Shown here one piece after another: positions 22,647 through 34,762 of a DNA stretch of 64,000 nucleotides (position 1 is its first letter; every line of letters begins with the position of its first letter). This DNA is from Eleusine coracana subsp. coracana (Eukaryota; Streptophyta; Magnoliopsida; Poales; Poaceae), in contig CM064429.1 in assembly GCA_032690845.1 (NCBI GenBank), forward strand, positions 19,301,013-19,365,012, written 5' to 3'. Below the pieces are notes generated by a model. The model saw only the letters and a list, made by a program, of their open reading frames with translations, was not told the DNA's origin and made no database searches. The translations under genes were made by a program, and so were the position numbers.

Positions 22647-24988
22647 ATGGCATTACACGAAGATAGGATTTGGATGTGCTTTCCTCAACATTCAGAGGTG
22701 TGGGAGGCAAATTTCCGAACTTTTATTGAAAACTTTGGCACATCAGCGCGAGGTGGATCTATTGCGTGCCGATGTGTTACATGTCAGTGCATGATAAGAT
22801 CTAATGACATGTTTCCGATTCAACTTCATTTAGTGACTAAAGGGTTTGCTGATTGTTTCATCAATAATGAAATCGAGGCCAAACTAGTTCATCAGCTGAA
22901 GGTCGTGTGAATCATGATGTCAATCCTGATCTTAATACTGGTATAAGAGAACCCGAAGATGCACAACCTGCAGTTGATGCTGCAGCACCTTATTTTGGAG
23001 AAGACATAGGTGATGACCCTGCTGCCACTAATACTCTGATTAGAAACATTATCAGTGGCTGTATACATGGACGAATCATAGATGTTGTTGGTGAGAAGCC
23101 AAATAAGGTGGCAGAGATATTTTTGAAACTATTAGAGGAGACAAAGAAGGAATTGTATCTAGGATGCAAAAATGCAACTAAGGTCTCTTTTATCGTGGAA
23201 CTTTTTCAGATAAAGTGCTTGTACAGAATTAGTACCACAACATTGGAGGCCATACTGAATCTATTTTCAAAGGTTCTCCCTAAAGGCCATTGTATCTTTG
23301 ACTCCTTGGTAAATTGCGATGGGTGGTTTGAGAACTAGTCTTGGACTATGGCAAGATACACGCATGTAAGAATGATTGTGTATTATTTTTTAAGGAATAC
23401 ATAGATCTGGAGACATGTCATGTTTGTGAGGAGTCAAGGTGGAGAGTTGTAGAGAAAACCTATGATAATGACGGTGTGGTTGGTGCTACTATTAAGAAAC
23501 GGTTTCTAGTGAAGATCCTATGCTACTTTCCTCTTATTCCTTGGCTGTGAAGAATGTATATGTCGAAGTGCATTTTAGAGGAAATGCAGTGGCACAAGAA
23601 AGAATTGGTCAATGATAGAAAAATGCGTGACCCTGCTAACTCATTGGCATGGAAGCACGTGAATAACAAATATAGCTGGTTTGCAAATGAACGTCATAAT
23701 ATTAGGCTAGGTCTTGCTTTTCATGGCTTCAATCCCCTTGGGATGCAAAATGTTAAATACTCCATATGGCTCGTTATCCTAATACCTTATAATATGCCTC
23801 CATGATTATGTCAGAAACAATCTAACTAGTTGCTGTCAATGTCGATACCTAGTCCAAAATCTCCTGGAATGGATATTGATATATATTATTGAGGCCCCTT
23901 ATACTGGAGCTCAAGGAGCTTTGGAAAAAGGTGTTCCAACATGGGATGCAGGGACTAGGAAGAATTTTAAATTCCATGCTCTTCTACTTTGGACAATTAA
24001 TGACTTCCCAACTTATGCTATGCTTTCTGGTGGAGCACGAAAGGAAAGTTTGCATGTCCATACTGCCACAAAGATAATGAGTATTTTGTGGTTGAAACAT
24101 GGGAGGAAGCACTACTACATGGGACATCGAAATTTCTTGCCCTCAAACCATCCATGCCGCCACAACAAGGTCAGCTTCAACAACAAGGACGAAACCAGGG
24201 AGGCACTAGAACCACTGACTAGTGCACAGGTACTTGAGCAGTTTGAAAGTTTTGAACAAGTGAGATTTGGAAAGAAGACACCATCTTTATTAAACAAAAG
24301 GAAGCATGACGAAGACCAAAGATGGCACATGTAGAGGAAGCAGAGTATTTTTTTTAGCTCCCTTACTGGTCTTGTTTGCTCATCAGGCATAACTTGGATG
24401 TCATGCACATTGACAAAAATATATGAGAGAGCATATTAGGCACTCTTCTTGAATTGGAAGGTAAATGTAAGGACGGGGAGAAGGCCCGACTTGACATGGA
24501 GCATCTACAAATATGACCAGATCAGCATCCTGTGATTAATAATGATGAGTATACCTTGCCACCATCCTTGTACAAGTTAGATAAGGAGGACAAGAAATTT
24601 TTTTGTGAATTTCTATATAGAGTGAAGATGCCTAATGGGGTTTCCTCCAATATAAGAAGATGTGTTGACCTAAAGTCATGTAAGATGTCTGGCTTCAAAA
24701 CTCATGATTACCATCTAATTCTACAAAAACTGTAACCCTTAGTGGTGCGTAGGATTTTGCCAGAACAAGTAGTCATTGCATTGATTTAGCTTAGTAATTT
24801 CTTCGATGCACTATGTGCTAAGGAGCTGGTGGAAGCAGACTTGGAAAAGCTTAGCAGTTCAATTAAGGAGAGACTGTTTCTCGACTTGAGATGATATTCC
24901 CACCGTCATTTTTTGATATCATGATGCATTTGCTTGTTCATCTAGCTGAAGAGGCAATACTTGGTGGGCCCGTGTGTTATAGATGGAT
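22647..24988 (+). pseudogene. CACTA-B TNP2-type transposase, C-terminally truncated
   Basis: Pieces in order: DRIWM and a Cys-rich segment ACRCVTCQC (22660-22800, transposase-associated domain); a LLEETKKELYLGCKNATK segment (about 23130); ACKNDCVLFFKEY with CHVCEESRWR (23365-23445); FPLIPWL (near 23530); the DGFNPF-equivalent HGFNPLG and VILIPYNMPP (23720-23805); WTINDFPTYAMLSG and KHYYMGHRNFLP (23985-24145); SFEQVRFGK; the DVMHIEKN-equivalent near 24390; and FPPSFFDIMMHLLVHLAEEA with YRWM (about 24894-24988, DUF4218 start). Stops occur at 23336, 23548, 23803 and 24332, among others. The sequence breaks after YRWM, so the DUF4218 remainder and DUF4216 regions are missing. The protein would cut and join the transposon ends in the nucleus. 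CACTA-1 carries a different, diverged copy. Confidence 0.85.
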
Positions 24989-25196
24989 GTGTCAATAAAT
25001 AATTTATACACATGGAATTTCCTAAATGCCATTTAAATAAATTCCCTGAATGGCATTGATAAAGTAAAATGATCGTAACACAAAATGTACCTTGGATATG
25101 ATCCTATTAACAAGTTTTCGCACACAAGAGATAAAAATATATATATAAGTAGATATCCTATCTACTTCAGTTCAGATCGGTTTAGCCTCCGCTTCA
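24989..25196. other. Non-coding junction inside CACTA-B
   Basis: This AT-rich stretch lies between the truncated transposase and the minus-strand gene fragment. Nothing is recognised in it. Confidence 0.3.
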
Positions 25197-25703
25197 GTCC
25201 TCATCTAATTCCAAAGTGTAGAATTCACCCTTCTGATGCTTCTGCTTGACTTCAATGCGAAGATCCTCTACCATCTCAAAAATCTGAAAAATTTTTAAGG
25301 GTCAGTTAGCATGTGGAAAATGTCAATTGTATAAAATTGTTTGAGATAACTTAACAAAAAGCAAATACAAATATCATACAGATGCTTAAAGGGTTCGAAC
25401 ATCACCTGTCGAACAGACTTAGTAGGTCCATCGTATTTATCTTCATCGCTAGCATCATTTAGTATCATCTTGCATTTGATCTTTGGGAAGGACATGTCAT
25501 ACTTCTTTCCATCAGTCTGTGTTATAAGCGAATGATTCAATGAGTATAAGGATTCTAAAGCAAATTCAATTCATTTCAACTAAGCCAGCAATATTGCACT
25601 AACCTCAATCAAGGTATTTGGTAATCCTAGGGTGTCGACTCCCATCTCCTTGTCCAAGTCCGAGTGGGGCCATGTGTCGATGTACAGGTGGCAGCTCTTT
25701 TTC
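25197..25703 (-). pseudogene. Three 3' exons of an unidentified minus-strand gene
   Basis: Read on the minus strand, three exon-like pieces have splice signals. The first, about 25703-25605 (after TTCTAG, before GTTAGT), holds KKSCHLYIDTWPHSDLDKE. The second, about 25517-25408 (after ACACAG, before GTGATG), holds KKYDMSFPKIKCKM. The third, 25283-25197 (after TTTTTCAG), holds IFEMVEDLRIEVKQKHQKG and ends TLELDED followed by a stop. I do not recognise the family. It could be the 3' end of the gene whose 5' exons appear at 36087-36164 and 36505-36930, now separated by the solo LTR and gypsy B. Captured host gene or transposon accessory gene are both possible. Confidence 0.45.
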
Positions 25704-25939
25704 TAGAACAAAGCAATTATTAATGTTCCATGCACTAATCCTCTTCTAAATTTAGCCTCTGATTGCAACCAAAAATAAAAAGAGATGCATCTATCAAATG
25801 TAAACCCAGCATTTTATAAATCTAACATAGATTCACACTAAAACCTCTAATCTCAAAAACCTCAACACACTACTCGCTCAACCACACTTTTGGCAATGTC
25901 ACAAAAATCATAACGTCCTCAAATCTTTAAATCTAAAAC

Positions 25940-27758
25940 TGAAGGACCGAGAAAGCGACCAGAGGGGGGGGGGTGAATGGGAACCAATTAAAATTCTCCG
26001 AGAGAACTTGGCCTATGTCCTGATTACAGCCCAAGCCAACCTCTAAACCAATCACCAAGGCCACACACACCAATTTGTGATGTGCTAACCCTAGGAGTCA
26101 TCAACAATAGCAATAGAACACAGCGGAAACAAATGGAACAGCAAAGACTTGAATTAATCAAAGAGCCGCACACATGTCAGACCTTACTGGACCACTATCG
26201 GCAGTGCCGATCACTACCATCGGCAGTGCCGGTTGGCACCATCGATACTGCCAATCACGCCCATCAGCAGTGCTGGTATAGGTTTCTCAGGACTTAGGGA
26301 AACAGCATTCGGAGTGCATCGGTAGTGCCGATAGTTGCCATCGGCAGTGCTGGTGCGCGATCGGACTTGAGTCACTGGCAGTGTTGCTCCAAGTTCAGAC
26401 CAAGGCTACCGACAGTGCCGGTCCAGCTATCATCAGTGCCGATCAGGGTTTCTTCTTCGGGCACCGACAGTGCCAGTTCAGTGATCGGCAGTGTCGATCG
26501 ACACTTTCCAGAACCAAAAACTGTGCTCGAAACTCGGTAAGAAAAAAACCAAAACCTATCCAAACGAACTCCAAAAATCACAAAACTTGGACAGAAGATG
26601 TCTCATGGTAGGACGTTCCTTCTAAAAGTGGAATCACAGAAAAAGCTCAAGAATTCATTGTGAATTTGAGGATTTACCGAAAGCTCTAGGGTTTGAATGT
26701 TCTTGAGGAAATCCACAAAATCAAAGGTGCTCTTGCCTAGGATTCAATCAAGGATCCATAGAGGATTGTTTAGGCGTGTCCTAGCACCAAGATCCCTTAA
26801 GAAATTCATACCAAAACCCACTCAAAAATGAGATCGAAAATCACCACGAAAATTGCTCCGAAAATAGAGAAAAAGAGAAATTCGGGATTTAGGGAGATAG
26901 GAAGATCTTGAGCACGAAAATACTTCTCATATCATAGAAACATGCTTACAAGATCCATGGATACAAGGCTAGGAAGCAACCCTCTTCCTCCCACTATTTG
27001 GAAGAGCAAGAGATGTCTCTCACACACCCACTACTCTACTCTATCACATGAAGACCTCTCCTAGCACTTTGAATGAAGACCTAACACCAGGCTAATGGGA
27101 AGAGGCACCTCTCCCACCAGCCACACCTCTCCTTATATAAGCCTAGGGGTTGTCCTAAAGACCATTCTACCCTTGACCTACATAACACTGCCACTAACCA
27201 CCAGGGGCAAACTTGACCATCTCTCTCCTCATCACCCGAACTCCCTCGACACCTTCACGACTTTGCTTCGCCTCGAAGCAAGCTCCGTGATGGTGCCACG
27301 TGCACCACCAACCACTGCCACCAGTTTTGAGGCCTAAACCGGGAAACCGCCTTGCATGCTTCTCAAAACGCGACTTCTCCATCTTGACGCGTGTCACCTT
27401 GTCCCGTGATCCTCCTCGTTGGCAAGTCTTTCCCGCCTCTGGTCCATTGGAAGCCTCTACTTGCACCGACGCCCGATCACCATTAACTTGGTCAGTCCTG
27501 CCATCTTGATCACCACCCACGGTTTTGAGGCTCAACCGTAAAACCGTCCATGCTTCTTGCCTCTCCATGTGTACGATGTGGATCACCCTTGACTCCACCT
27601 GGCCTCCCGATCGTCTGGCCCCAAGTCTTCTACTTGTGCCTGATCCTCTCGTCGTTGACCGCCAAGTTGACTCTAGTGACCTACACATCATGAGACAAGC
27701 AAACACATTTCCCATCTCCTGCAAACTCTCCAACATCCTCACCAACTACGGTTAGTCA
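25940..27758 (-). repeat. Solo-type LTR, minus strand
   Basis: On the minus strand it ends with 'ttcaccccccccc' and TTCA, like the copia LTR ending at 61428, but no primer binding site lies beyond it. The other end reads TGACTAACC on the minus strand. Flanks AAAAC (25935-25939) and AAACC (27759-27763) match in four of five bases. It shares the 'tcggcagtgccg' motif array (26190-26500) with the copia LTR at 59726-61428 but differs elsewhere, so it is a relative rather than the same family. Confidence 0.5.
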
Positions 27759-27899
27759 AAACCATGACATGCACAAACTCATGCAATCCCCAGATTCCCG
27801 CATTTCAATGCAAACACAAATTTCGCCAAAGTCAATTATTCATCACATATTGCAAACCATGGCATATATCTACCTGGTTTCTCAAACTTAAAAGTCTGG

Positions 27900-28082
27900 G
27901 CTAATTAGAAAAATATAAACCTATTATGTACATTAAATGATCACAAACATACAAGTCTAGCCTATAGTTAGCAATAACAGTTATCAATTTAAAAGTTATG
28001 AACCTTGCATAATTAGGAACCTCTTGCATACCATATAGGCTAATTAGGAAAATATGAATCTTGCTTACAGAGGCTAATTAGG
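27900..28082. repeat. Tandem-repeat stretch left of gypsy B
   Basis: The block 'aacctattatgta.attaa..gatca.aaacatacaagtctagcctat' and the block 'aattaggaacctcttgcata' recur at 35790-35935 on the other side of gypsy B. The two sides are parts of a diverged tandem repeat with units of about 150 bases, into which gypsy B inserted. Confidence 0.55.
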
Positions 28083-29005
28083 TGATGAGGACATCACTCC
28101 TATAGATATACACAACACTCCTCCAATGCTGGACTTCCAAGGTCCAATGACTAGAGCTCGTGCACGATTACTAAATTTAGAGGTGAGCTTGTTCCTACGT
28201 TCTTTGCTATATGTTACTTTTGAGAATGGTTTGCTACCTAATGATTATTTTATGATTAGGAACCATGGAGAGGACCAGGAGATGATGCAAGAAGGAGTTG
28301 GGAACGTGGAGGACCAGCAAAGGCTTGGAAGCCAAGGTGGAGGCCCAATCAAAACTGACTTCGAGTCTATTTCCGGGACCAGAACCAGTCTGTACTAAAA
28401 CGGTCGCCCAAGACGCATACGGACTTGGATTTGGACGTTCTACACATGCACGGAAATATAAGAAGAAGACCTTTCCAATGTCACCAGCCTCATGTCAAAA
28501 TTCATCTGGAGTCATCAGGAATCATCGAAACAAAAGAGGGTCCAGAATCTATGTCGGTGCTGCATCGCCTATTGTTGGCCTTTGGGCTTTGTATCCAGTT
28601 GAGCCCAATTAGGGGCACGTCCAAAGAGTCTTGCACGACCCTAGGGTCTTCATATACAGCTGCCACCGCACCGTTAGGGTTCGGGTTTTGCTTAGATCAA
28701 TTCTGTTCATAAACAGTGTCGTCGTTCATCGGTTTGTGAGACCCCAACTTCATGAGCTTAATCATTCATTTGCAATTGTGTTGCATCCTTCGTTGTTCTT
28801 GCTTATGTTCTTGATTTGCAGGCAGGGATTAGCCTTCTCGATGAGGTCAATCATTTTTGGATGGTTGATAACCAGAGGAGACGTCGGGCTGTGATTGCGG
28901 GGTTTAGAACGTGTTGTTCTGAAGCCGGATCGATTTGTGTGTTGCCTCTGACCAAATCAACTTACCAAGAACCTTTCGGAAGATCAGGAACCCTTGTTCA
29001 TATCA
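28083..29005 (+). repeat. 5' LTR of gypsy B
   Basis: It begins TGATGAGGACATCA and ends CATATCA. It matches the 3' LTR along its full length with scattered substitutions. The primer binding site TGGTAATCAGAGCTTCAGG follows at 29008-29026. Confidence 0.9.
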
Positions 29006-29026
29006 AGTGGTAATCAGAGCTTCAGG

Positions 29027-30217
29027 TGCACCATCAATTTTGCACTACCCTTAGTTAATTTTGTTTCGTGTTCATCCTATCGTCCACAGAAAAGCCCAAA
29101 AAAAAATCCCCCTGCCCATAAACACGTGTTTAGCCTTTGCATATCTCAATTTCAGAGTCCGTAGGGTTGAGTTTGAGCCCTAGTTCTTGTTTAGTTCCTG
29201 GTTTAGTTTGTGTTTTTATCGTGAGTAGTGCTTCCCTTGCAACCCTAGCCGCCATCCCCTTCACCATCCTCTGTTTTGTCGGCTTTGTGTGCTAGGGTTG
29301 ATTGATCGACACGTCCACCCTAATCCCACCCTCAACACCTCGGACCAATCCCCATAAATTCAACACCTCAACACCCCTTCAGTAAAACGGCCATGAATTT
29401 TCGCTCGGTTGTCCGTTTTGGCTGAAATTTTTATAGCACATTCTTGACAAAAATTTGAGGTGACCCACACTCGGCTACGCCCTGTGTGCCGTCATCAAAA
29501 AATTTAAAAAAAATCGGGAAGATAAAGAAAAATTTCATTCAAGTTGAAACCCGACGTTTTCTAAAACTTCAAGAATTTCTGTAGGCCACGTCCTAGCTCT
29601 GTTTGAGCTGAAATCTTTTGTGGTTTCTTCCCCATGTTAGTGAGTTGGAGAAAAATATCAAGAAAAAAGAAATTTGGGATTCCTACTAGTGCTTCATCTA
29701 GCCCCCTGGAATTTCTGAGTTTGGCTGTTTTGTACTTAGCCCCCTGTTATCGACTGTGTGCCTTTGTGTCCTTGTTTCTTCTTTGCTATCACTACTGTTC
29801 TAGGACATAGTTAGACCAGCAACTAGGGACAAGTTACTTGGGCACTTATTCAGCTTTACTATCTGTTTTTGATTTGTGTGCCACACACATATATATATTT
29901 GGCCTTCCTAGCTCTACATATTTCTTCTGGATACCACACAGGTTATTTTGTAACCCTTGCAATCGTGGAACACACCTCCCTGGTATCCTTCGCTTTGTTT
30001 TTTTCAAAACTTTGTAAGAGCTTTACAAGAAGCTTCCTTTTGCTGTGTTGAGAGGCACCACTACTTAGTAGTTTTGTAGGGATAACCTTCACTTTTTGTT
30101 TCCTGTTTTGGTGTTTCTGATGCAGGAAGCGATGGAGAGGGTGCTTCGCCCTCAAAATTTGATGAGTGCATGAGCCAAAGTCAGCTATAGAAGGCCTCGC
30201 AAGCGGTTCAGAGTGAT
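29027..30217. other. Untranslated leader of gypsy B
   Basis: About 1.2 kb between the primer binding site and gag without a gene. It contains low-complexity A/T stretches and the same leader repeat as A1 and A2. Confidence 0.55.
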
Positions 30218-31405
30218 TTGGCAGAGATGATCACCAGGGCCGTCACCGCCGCCGTCACCAAGCTTCACCTGGGAGAAAGCATTGAGCGGTTGGATAAGAG
30301 AGTCTCTAAGTTAACCGATCAGGTTGTCAAATTGGAGACCGCTCACAAGACTATCAACACCAACACCAACAACGACGTTGAAGACGATCATGATGAAGAC
30401 ACGGTGTATAAGGCTGATGGCACCGTCGATAGGTCAGCAGCAAGGACCGCAAGGTTACGACGTCGTTTGCAACATAACCCTCAAGGTATGGGTGGTTTCC
30501 AAAACCACAAACATCGCCCACAAGGTAACCATGCTCTAGATAATCCGTATGCTAAAATTAAGTTTTCAATTCCTTCATTTCTGGGTCAGTACGATGGTGA
30601 TGCTTACCTTGATTGGGAAATGACTGTAGAACAAAAATTTAATGCCCACCTTGTTCTTGAACAACATAGAGTTAGACAAGCCTCTAGTGAGTTTAAGGAC
30701 TTTGCTATTGTTTGGTGAAGTGGTCTAGCTACTAAAACTGATTTGCCTACTACTTGGGAAGAACTTAAGGTAGCAATGCGTGATCATTTTGTTCCTCCTC
30801 CTTTTTATAGAGAGATTCATAATAAACTGTAGCGTTTAGATCAAGGAGATAAAACTGTTCAGGAGTATTTTAGTGAGCTTTAGAAGGGTTTGATTCGTTG
30901 TGCTGTGGTTGAAAAAGTAGAGGATCAGATTTACCGCTTTTATTCTAGTTTGAGAAAAGAAATTCAGGACATCCTTGATTATAAAGAATTTTATACCCTC
31001 AACCAGTTTTTTCAGTATGCTATGCTTGCAGAGAAAGAATCACAGAGACTTTTCTAGGCTTTTGAGGAGTACAGCAAGTCCAGGACTTTCTACCCACCAC
31101 AGCCGACGGGGACTTTGGGGATGCCCAAGCCATCTTTCTGGGTGCCCCCACCGGCAGCTGCCAAGGGAACTAGTGTTGTTTCTGCAGCACCAAGATCAGC
31201 CCCTGCCCCTTCTATGCGCTCAGGTAAAAATTCTGTGCAGGTACCAGCTAGTAGTGCCTCCTCTGTTGCTTCAATAGGACACACTACAGGGATTCAGTGC
31301 CACCGCTGCCATGGTCTTGGTTATGTGCAGAAAGATTGCCCAAATAGGCGGGCATATGTGGCGACAGACGATGGCGGTTACATGAGCACCTCCGATGTGG
31401 AGGAT
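30218..31405 (+). pseudogene. Gypsy B gag with nucleocapsid
   Basis: The capsid core motifs KFSIPSFLGQYDGDAYLDWE and VEQKFNAH are at about 30556-30640. Next come TTWEELKVAMRDHFVPPPF (30745-30800), VQEYFSEL, and a DILDYKEF stretch. A zinc knuckle, CHRCHGLGYVQKDC, is at about 31299-31340, in which the expected histidine is tyrosine. Gag packages the RNA in the cytoplasmic particle. The frame is continuous with the protease except for stops at 30716, near 30829, near 30883 and near 31056. Each is one transition from a sense codon. An acidic segment (EDEEEDVAA) links it to the protease. Confidence 0.85.
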
Positions 31406-32056
31406 GAGGAGGAGGATGTCGCTGCCAGCAGCGGCGACCTCATCCTTAGAGGCGGAGATACCACGGGCTACATGAATATTATTGTGCAGCGTGTGCTTAG
31501 CACACAAATCCAGCAGCCCGAGACGATGCAGCGACATAACTTGTTCCAGATTTTCTTCGTCATCAAGAACCACCGAGCACATGTCATCATTGATGGAGGA
31601 AGCTGCAACAATTTGGTGAGTTCTGATGTGGTTAAGAAGCTTGATTTGACCACACGCCCACATCCACATCCATACTACATTCAGTGGTTAAATGACTCTG
31701 GAAAAGCTAAGGTAATACAAACTTGCAGAGTTCCTTTTTCCATTAGTTCTTATATGGATTCTGTTGATTGTGATGTTGTACCCATGCAAGCATGTTCACT
31801 TTTATTGGGTAGACCTTAGGAATTTGATAATGATGTTGTACACCATGGTAAAAGTAATAAGTACACTTTTATGCATAAAGGAACTAAAATTACTTTGTTA
31901 CCAGTGACCCCTGCTGAAATTGTACAAGCTGATTTAGAAAGAGCTGCTAGTTTGAAAAATAAAGGCCCTGAAATTCAGCAACCTATTAATTCTGATTCTA
32001 CACCAAGTAATGTTAATGATTCTTCAGGTTCTAAGGGTGCTGGAATTAAATTATAA
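31406..32056 (+). pseudogene. Gypsy B retropepsin region
   Basis: HVIIDGGSCNNLVS at about 31580-31620 is the aspartic protease active-site segment in the DGG form common in this plant lineage. The next motifs are PYYIQWLNDSGKAKV and CDVVPMQACSLLLGRP (to 31816). A stop at 31817 replaces the tryptophan expected before EFDND. The same frame continues as NKYTFMHKGTKITLLP and ends at 32056. The protease would cut the polyprotein. Confidence 0.85.
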
Positions 32057-32830
32057 GGTCGTTCATGTCGTGTCACAAAATCTGAGCTTGCTGAAATTTC
32101 TGCTGATGATATTTGCTATGCTTTGATATGCAAACAAGCTTTGTTTTCGCTTGGTGATATTGTTCTAGTGCTTTGCCTCCTGCTGTCACTAACCTTTTGC
32201 AGGAGTATGAGGATGTTTCCCAGCTGAGATACCCCCGGGATTGCCACCTTTGAGAGGGATTGAGCATCAAATTGATTTGATTCCTGGTGCTACTTTGCCA
32301 AACCGTGCTGCTTATAGGACCAACCCTGAGGAGACTAAGGAGATACGATGACAAGTCCAAGACCTTTTGGATCGTGGGTATGTTTGTCAATCACTTAGTT
32401 CTTGTGCTGTTCCTGTACTTTTTGTTTCTAAGAAAGATGGTTCTTGGCATATGTGTGTAGATTGTAGAGCCATTAATAACATTACTATTAGGTATCGTCA
32501 TCCTATTCCTAGGCTAGACGACATGCTTGTTGAGTTATGTGGTGCTATAATTTTCACTAAATTTAATTTGCGTAGTGGCTACCATCAAATTAGAATGAAA
32601 CTTGGAGATGAATGGAAAACAACTTTCAAAACCAAATTCGGGTTGTATGAGTGGTTAGTAATGCCTTTTGTTTTAACTAATGCACCTAGTACTTTCATGC
32701 GTTTGATGAATGAGATTTGAAGTATTGGCAAATTTGTGGTTGTTTACTTTGATGATATCTTGATTTATAACAAATCCATGAATGATCATATGTCTCATTT
32801 ACGTGTTGTTTTTTATGCTTTGTGAGCTAC
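32057..32830 (+). pseudogene. Gypsy B reverse transcriptase
   Basis: The core frame 32367-32720 carries SSCAVPVLFVSKKDGSW, VDCRAINN, a KFNLRSGYHQIRM segment (usual D-L-R-S-G-Y-H, here N for D) and KTTFKTKFGLYEWLVMPF. A stop follows MNEI (32718), and the catalytic YFDDILIY lies at about 32748-32771. Upstream of 32367 the frame is broken by several stops and a shift near 32160. The loss of the first catalytic aspartate to asparagine, with the frame breaks, means no activity. Confidence 0.85.
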
Positions 32831-33490
32831 ACGTTTATTTGGTAACGAAGTGCACCTTTTACACGGATCGAGTCTCTTTTCTTGGCTATGTTGTGACTCC
32901 ATAGGGAATTGAGGTGGATGAGGCGAAGATTGAAGCCATAAAGAGCTGGCCTATACCAAAAACTATCACACAGGTGAGAAGTTTTCTTGGTCTTGCAGGT
33001 TTCTACCGCCGCTTTGCCAAAGATTTCAGCACCATTGCTGCACCATTGCATGAGTTGACAAAGAAGGGCGTTGACTTCCATTGGGGTAAGGTACATCATG
33101 AGTCTTTTGATGCTTTGAAGGACAAACTTACACATGCACCATTGCTGCAATTACCCAATTTTGATAAGACTTTTGAGCTTGAATGTGATGCAAGTCGTAT
33201 AGGCATTGGTGGTGTTTTGATGCAAGATGGTAAACCTGTTGCATACTTTAGTGAGAAAATTACTAGGCCTGTTTGAATTATTCCATGTATGATAAGGAAC
33301 TATATGCACTTGTACGTTCTTTAGAGATGTGGCGTCATAATTTGTTGCCCAAATAATTTGTTATTCATTCTCAATGCAATTTGAACCGTAGACATGCTAA
33401 ATGGGTTGAGTTTATTGAGTCTTTTCCTTATATTATTAAACATAAGAAAGGGAAGGATAATGTGATTGCTGATGCTTTATCTAGGCGATA
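32831..33490 (+). pseudogene. Gypsy B RNase H region
   Basis: It runs from the thumb-connection segment (VRSFLGLAGFYRRFAKDFS, about 32970-33030) to the RNase H start FELECDASRIGIGGVLMQDG (about 33172-33231) and VAYFSEKI. The frame shifts at about 33275. Downstream, YDKELYALVRSLEMWRHNL follows near 33290-33345, then the C-terminal HKKGKDNVIADALSRR (near 33440). The aspartate of DAS and the glutamate of KEL are present; the domain is split in at least two frames. Confidence 0.8.
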
Positions 33491-34762
33491 TACTTTGTTG
33501 TCTCAACTTGATTGTAGAATTTTTGAACTTGAGGCAATTAAAGAACAACATGTTGCTGATGTTGATTTTAAAGGTGTATTGCTGCACCGTAAAGAAGATC
33601 GTGCTTGGAACAAATTTGTGTTGAATAATGGTTTCTTGTTTAGAGCTAACCGCCTATACATTCCAGTTGGTTCCGTTTGTCTTTTGTTGTTGCAGGAGGC
33701 GCATGGAGGTGGATTGATGGGTCATTTTGATGCTAAGAAGACGGAGGATATTTTGACCAAGGATGAGGAAAGATGTTGAGTGTTTTGTTGCTTGCTGCAC
33801 TACATGTCAAAAAGCTAAGTCTCGCTTGAATGCACATGGTTTATACATGCCACTTCATGTTTCTTCTATTCCTTGGGTGGATATTTCTATGGACTTTGTT
33901 TTAGGACTGCCTAGGACTAAGAGGGGGAGTGATAGCATTTTTGTTGTTGTGGATCGTTTTTTCTAAGATGGCACACTTTATACCATGTCATAAAACTGAT
34001 GATGCTAGTTATATTATTGACCTCTTTTTCAAAGAAATTGTACGTTTGCATGGTATGCCTTCTACTATTGTTTCAGATCGTGATGCAAAATTCTTGAGTC
34101 ACTTTTGGCGCACGCTTTGGAATAAGTTGGGTACAAAGTTGCTATTTTCTACAACTTGTCATCCACAAACTGATGGACAAACTGAGGTTGTGAACCGCAT
34201 TTTGGGCACTATGTTAAGAGCTATTTTGAAGAAAAATTTGAACCAATAGAAAGAATGTTTGCCTCATGTTGAGTTTGCTTATAATCGGACAACACATTCT
34301 ACTACCAAGGTAAGCCCTTCAAGGTAGTGTATGGTTTTGATCCCCGTACTCCACTTGATATACTTCCTCTACCTATTAATAAGAGAGTTCATATTGATGC
34401 TAAGGAGCGTGCTAAATTTATTTTCCAAATGCATGAGACCACTAGAATTAGCATTGAAAAGATGAATGAAAAGTATAAAATTGCTAGTAGTAAAGGTAGA
34501 AAGGAAGTAAAGCTTGATGTAGGAGATTTAGTGTGGTTACACTTGAGGAATGATAGATTTCCAAAATTGAGAAAGTCTAAACTAATGCCTAGATCTGATG
34601 GTCCATTCAAAATAATGGAGAAGATTAATGATAATACATACAAACTTTAGTTGCCTCCCGAGTTCGGGGTTAGTCCTATTTTTAACATTTCAGATTTGAA
34701 ACCACACTTGAGAAAAGAGGATGAGCTTGAGTTGAGGACGACTCCTCTTCAAGAGGGGGGGA
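33491..34762 (+). pseudogene. Gypsy B integrase and C-terminal tail
   Basis: The zinc-binding region starts in HGGGLMGHFDAKKTEDIL (about 33700-33756) and continues after a frame change as CFVACCTTCQKAKSR. The core shows the catalytic aspartate in WVDISMDFVLGLPRT, the second in TIVSDRDAKFLSHFW (about 34066-34110) and the glutamate in QTDGQTEVVNR. A frame shift at about 33955 splits the core. After a stop at 34247 the region continues with YGFDPRTPLDILPLP and GDLVWLHLRNDRFP, ending in ISDLKPHLRKEDELELR. No chromodomain is seen. The purine tract AAGAGGGGGGGA (34751-34762) closes the internal region. Confidence 0.85.
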
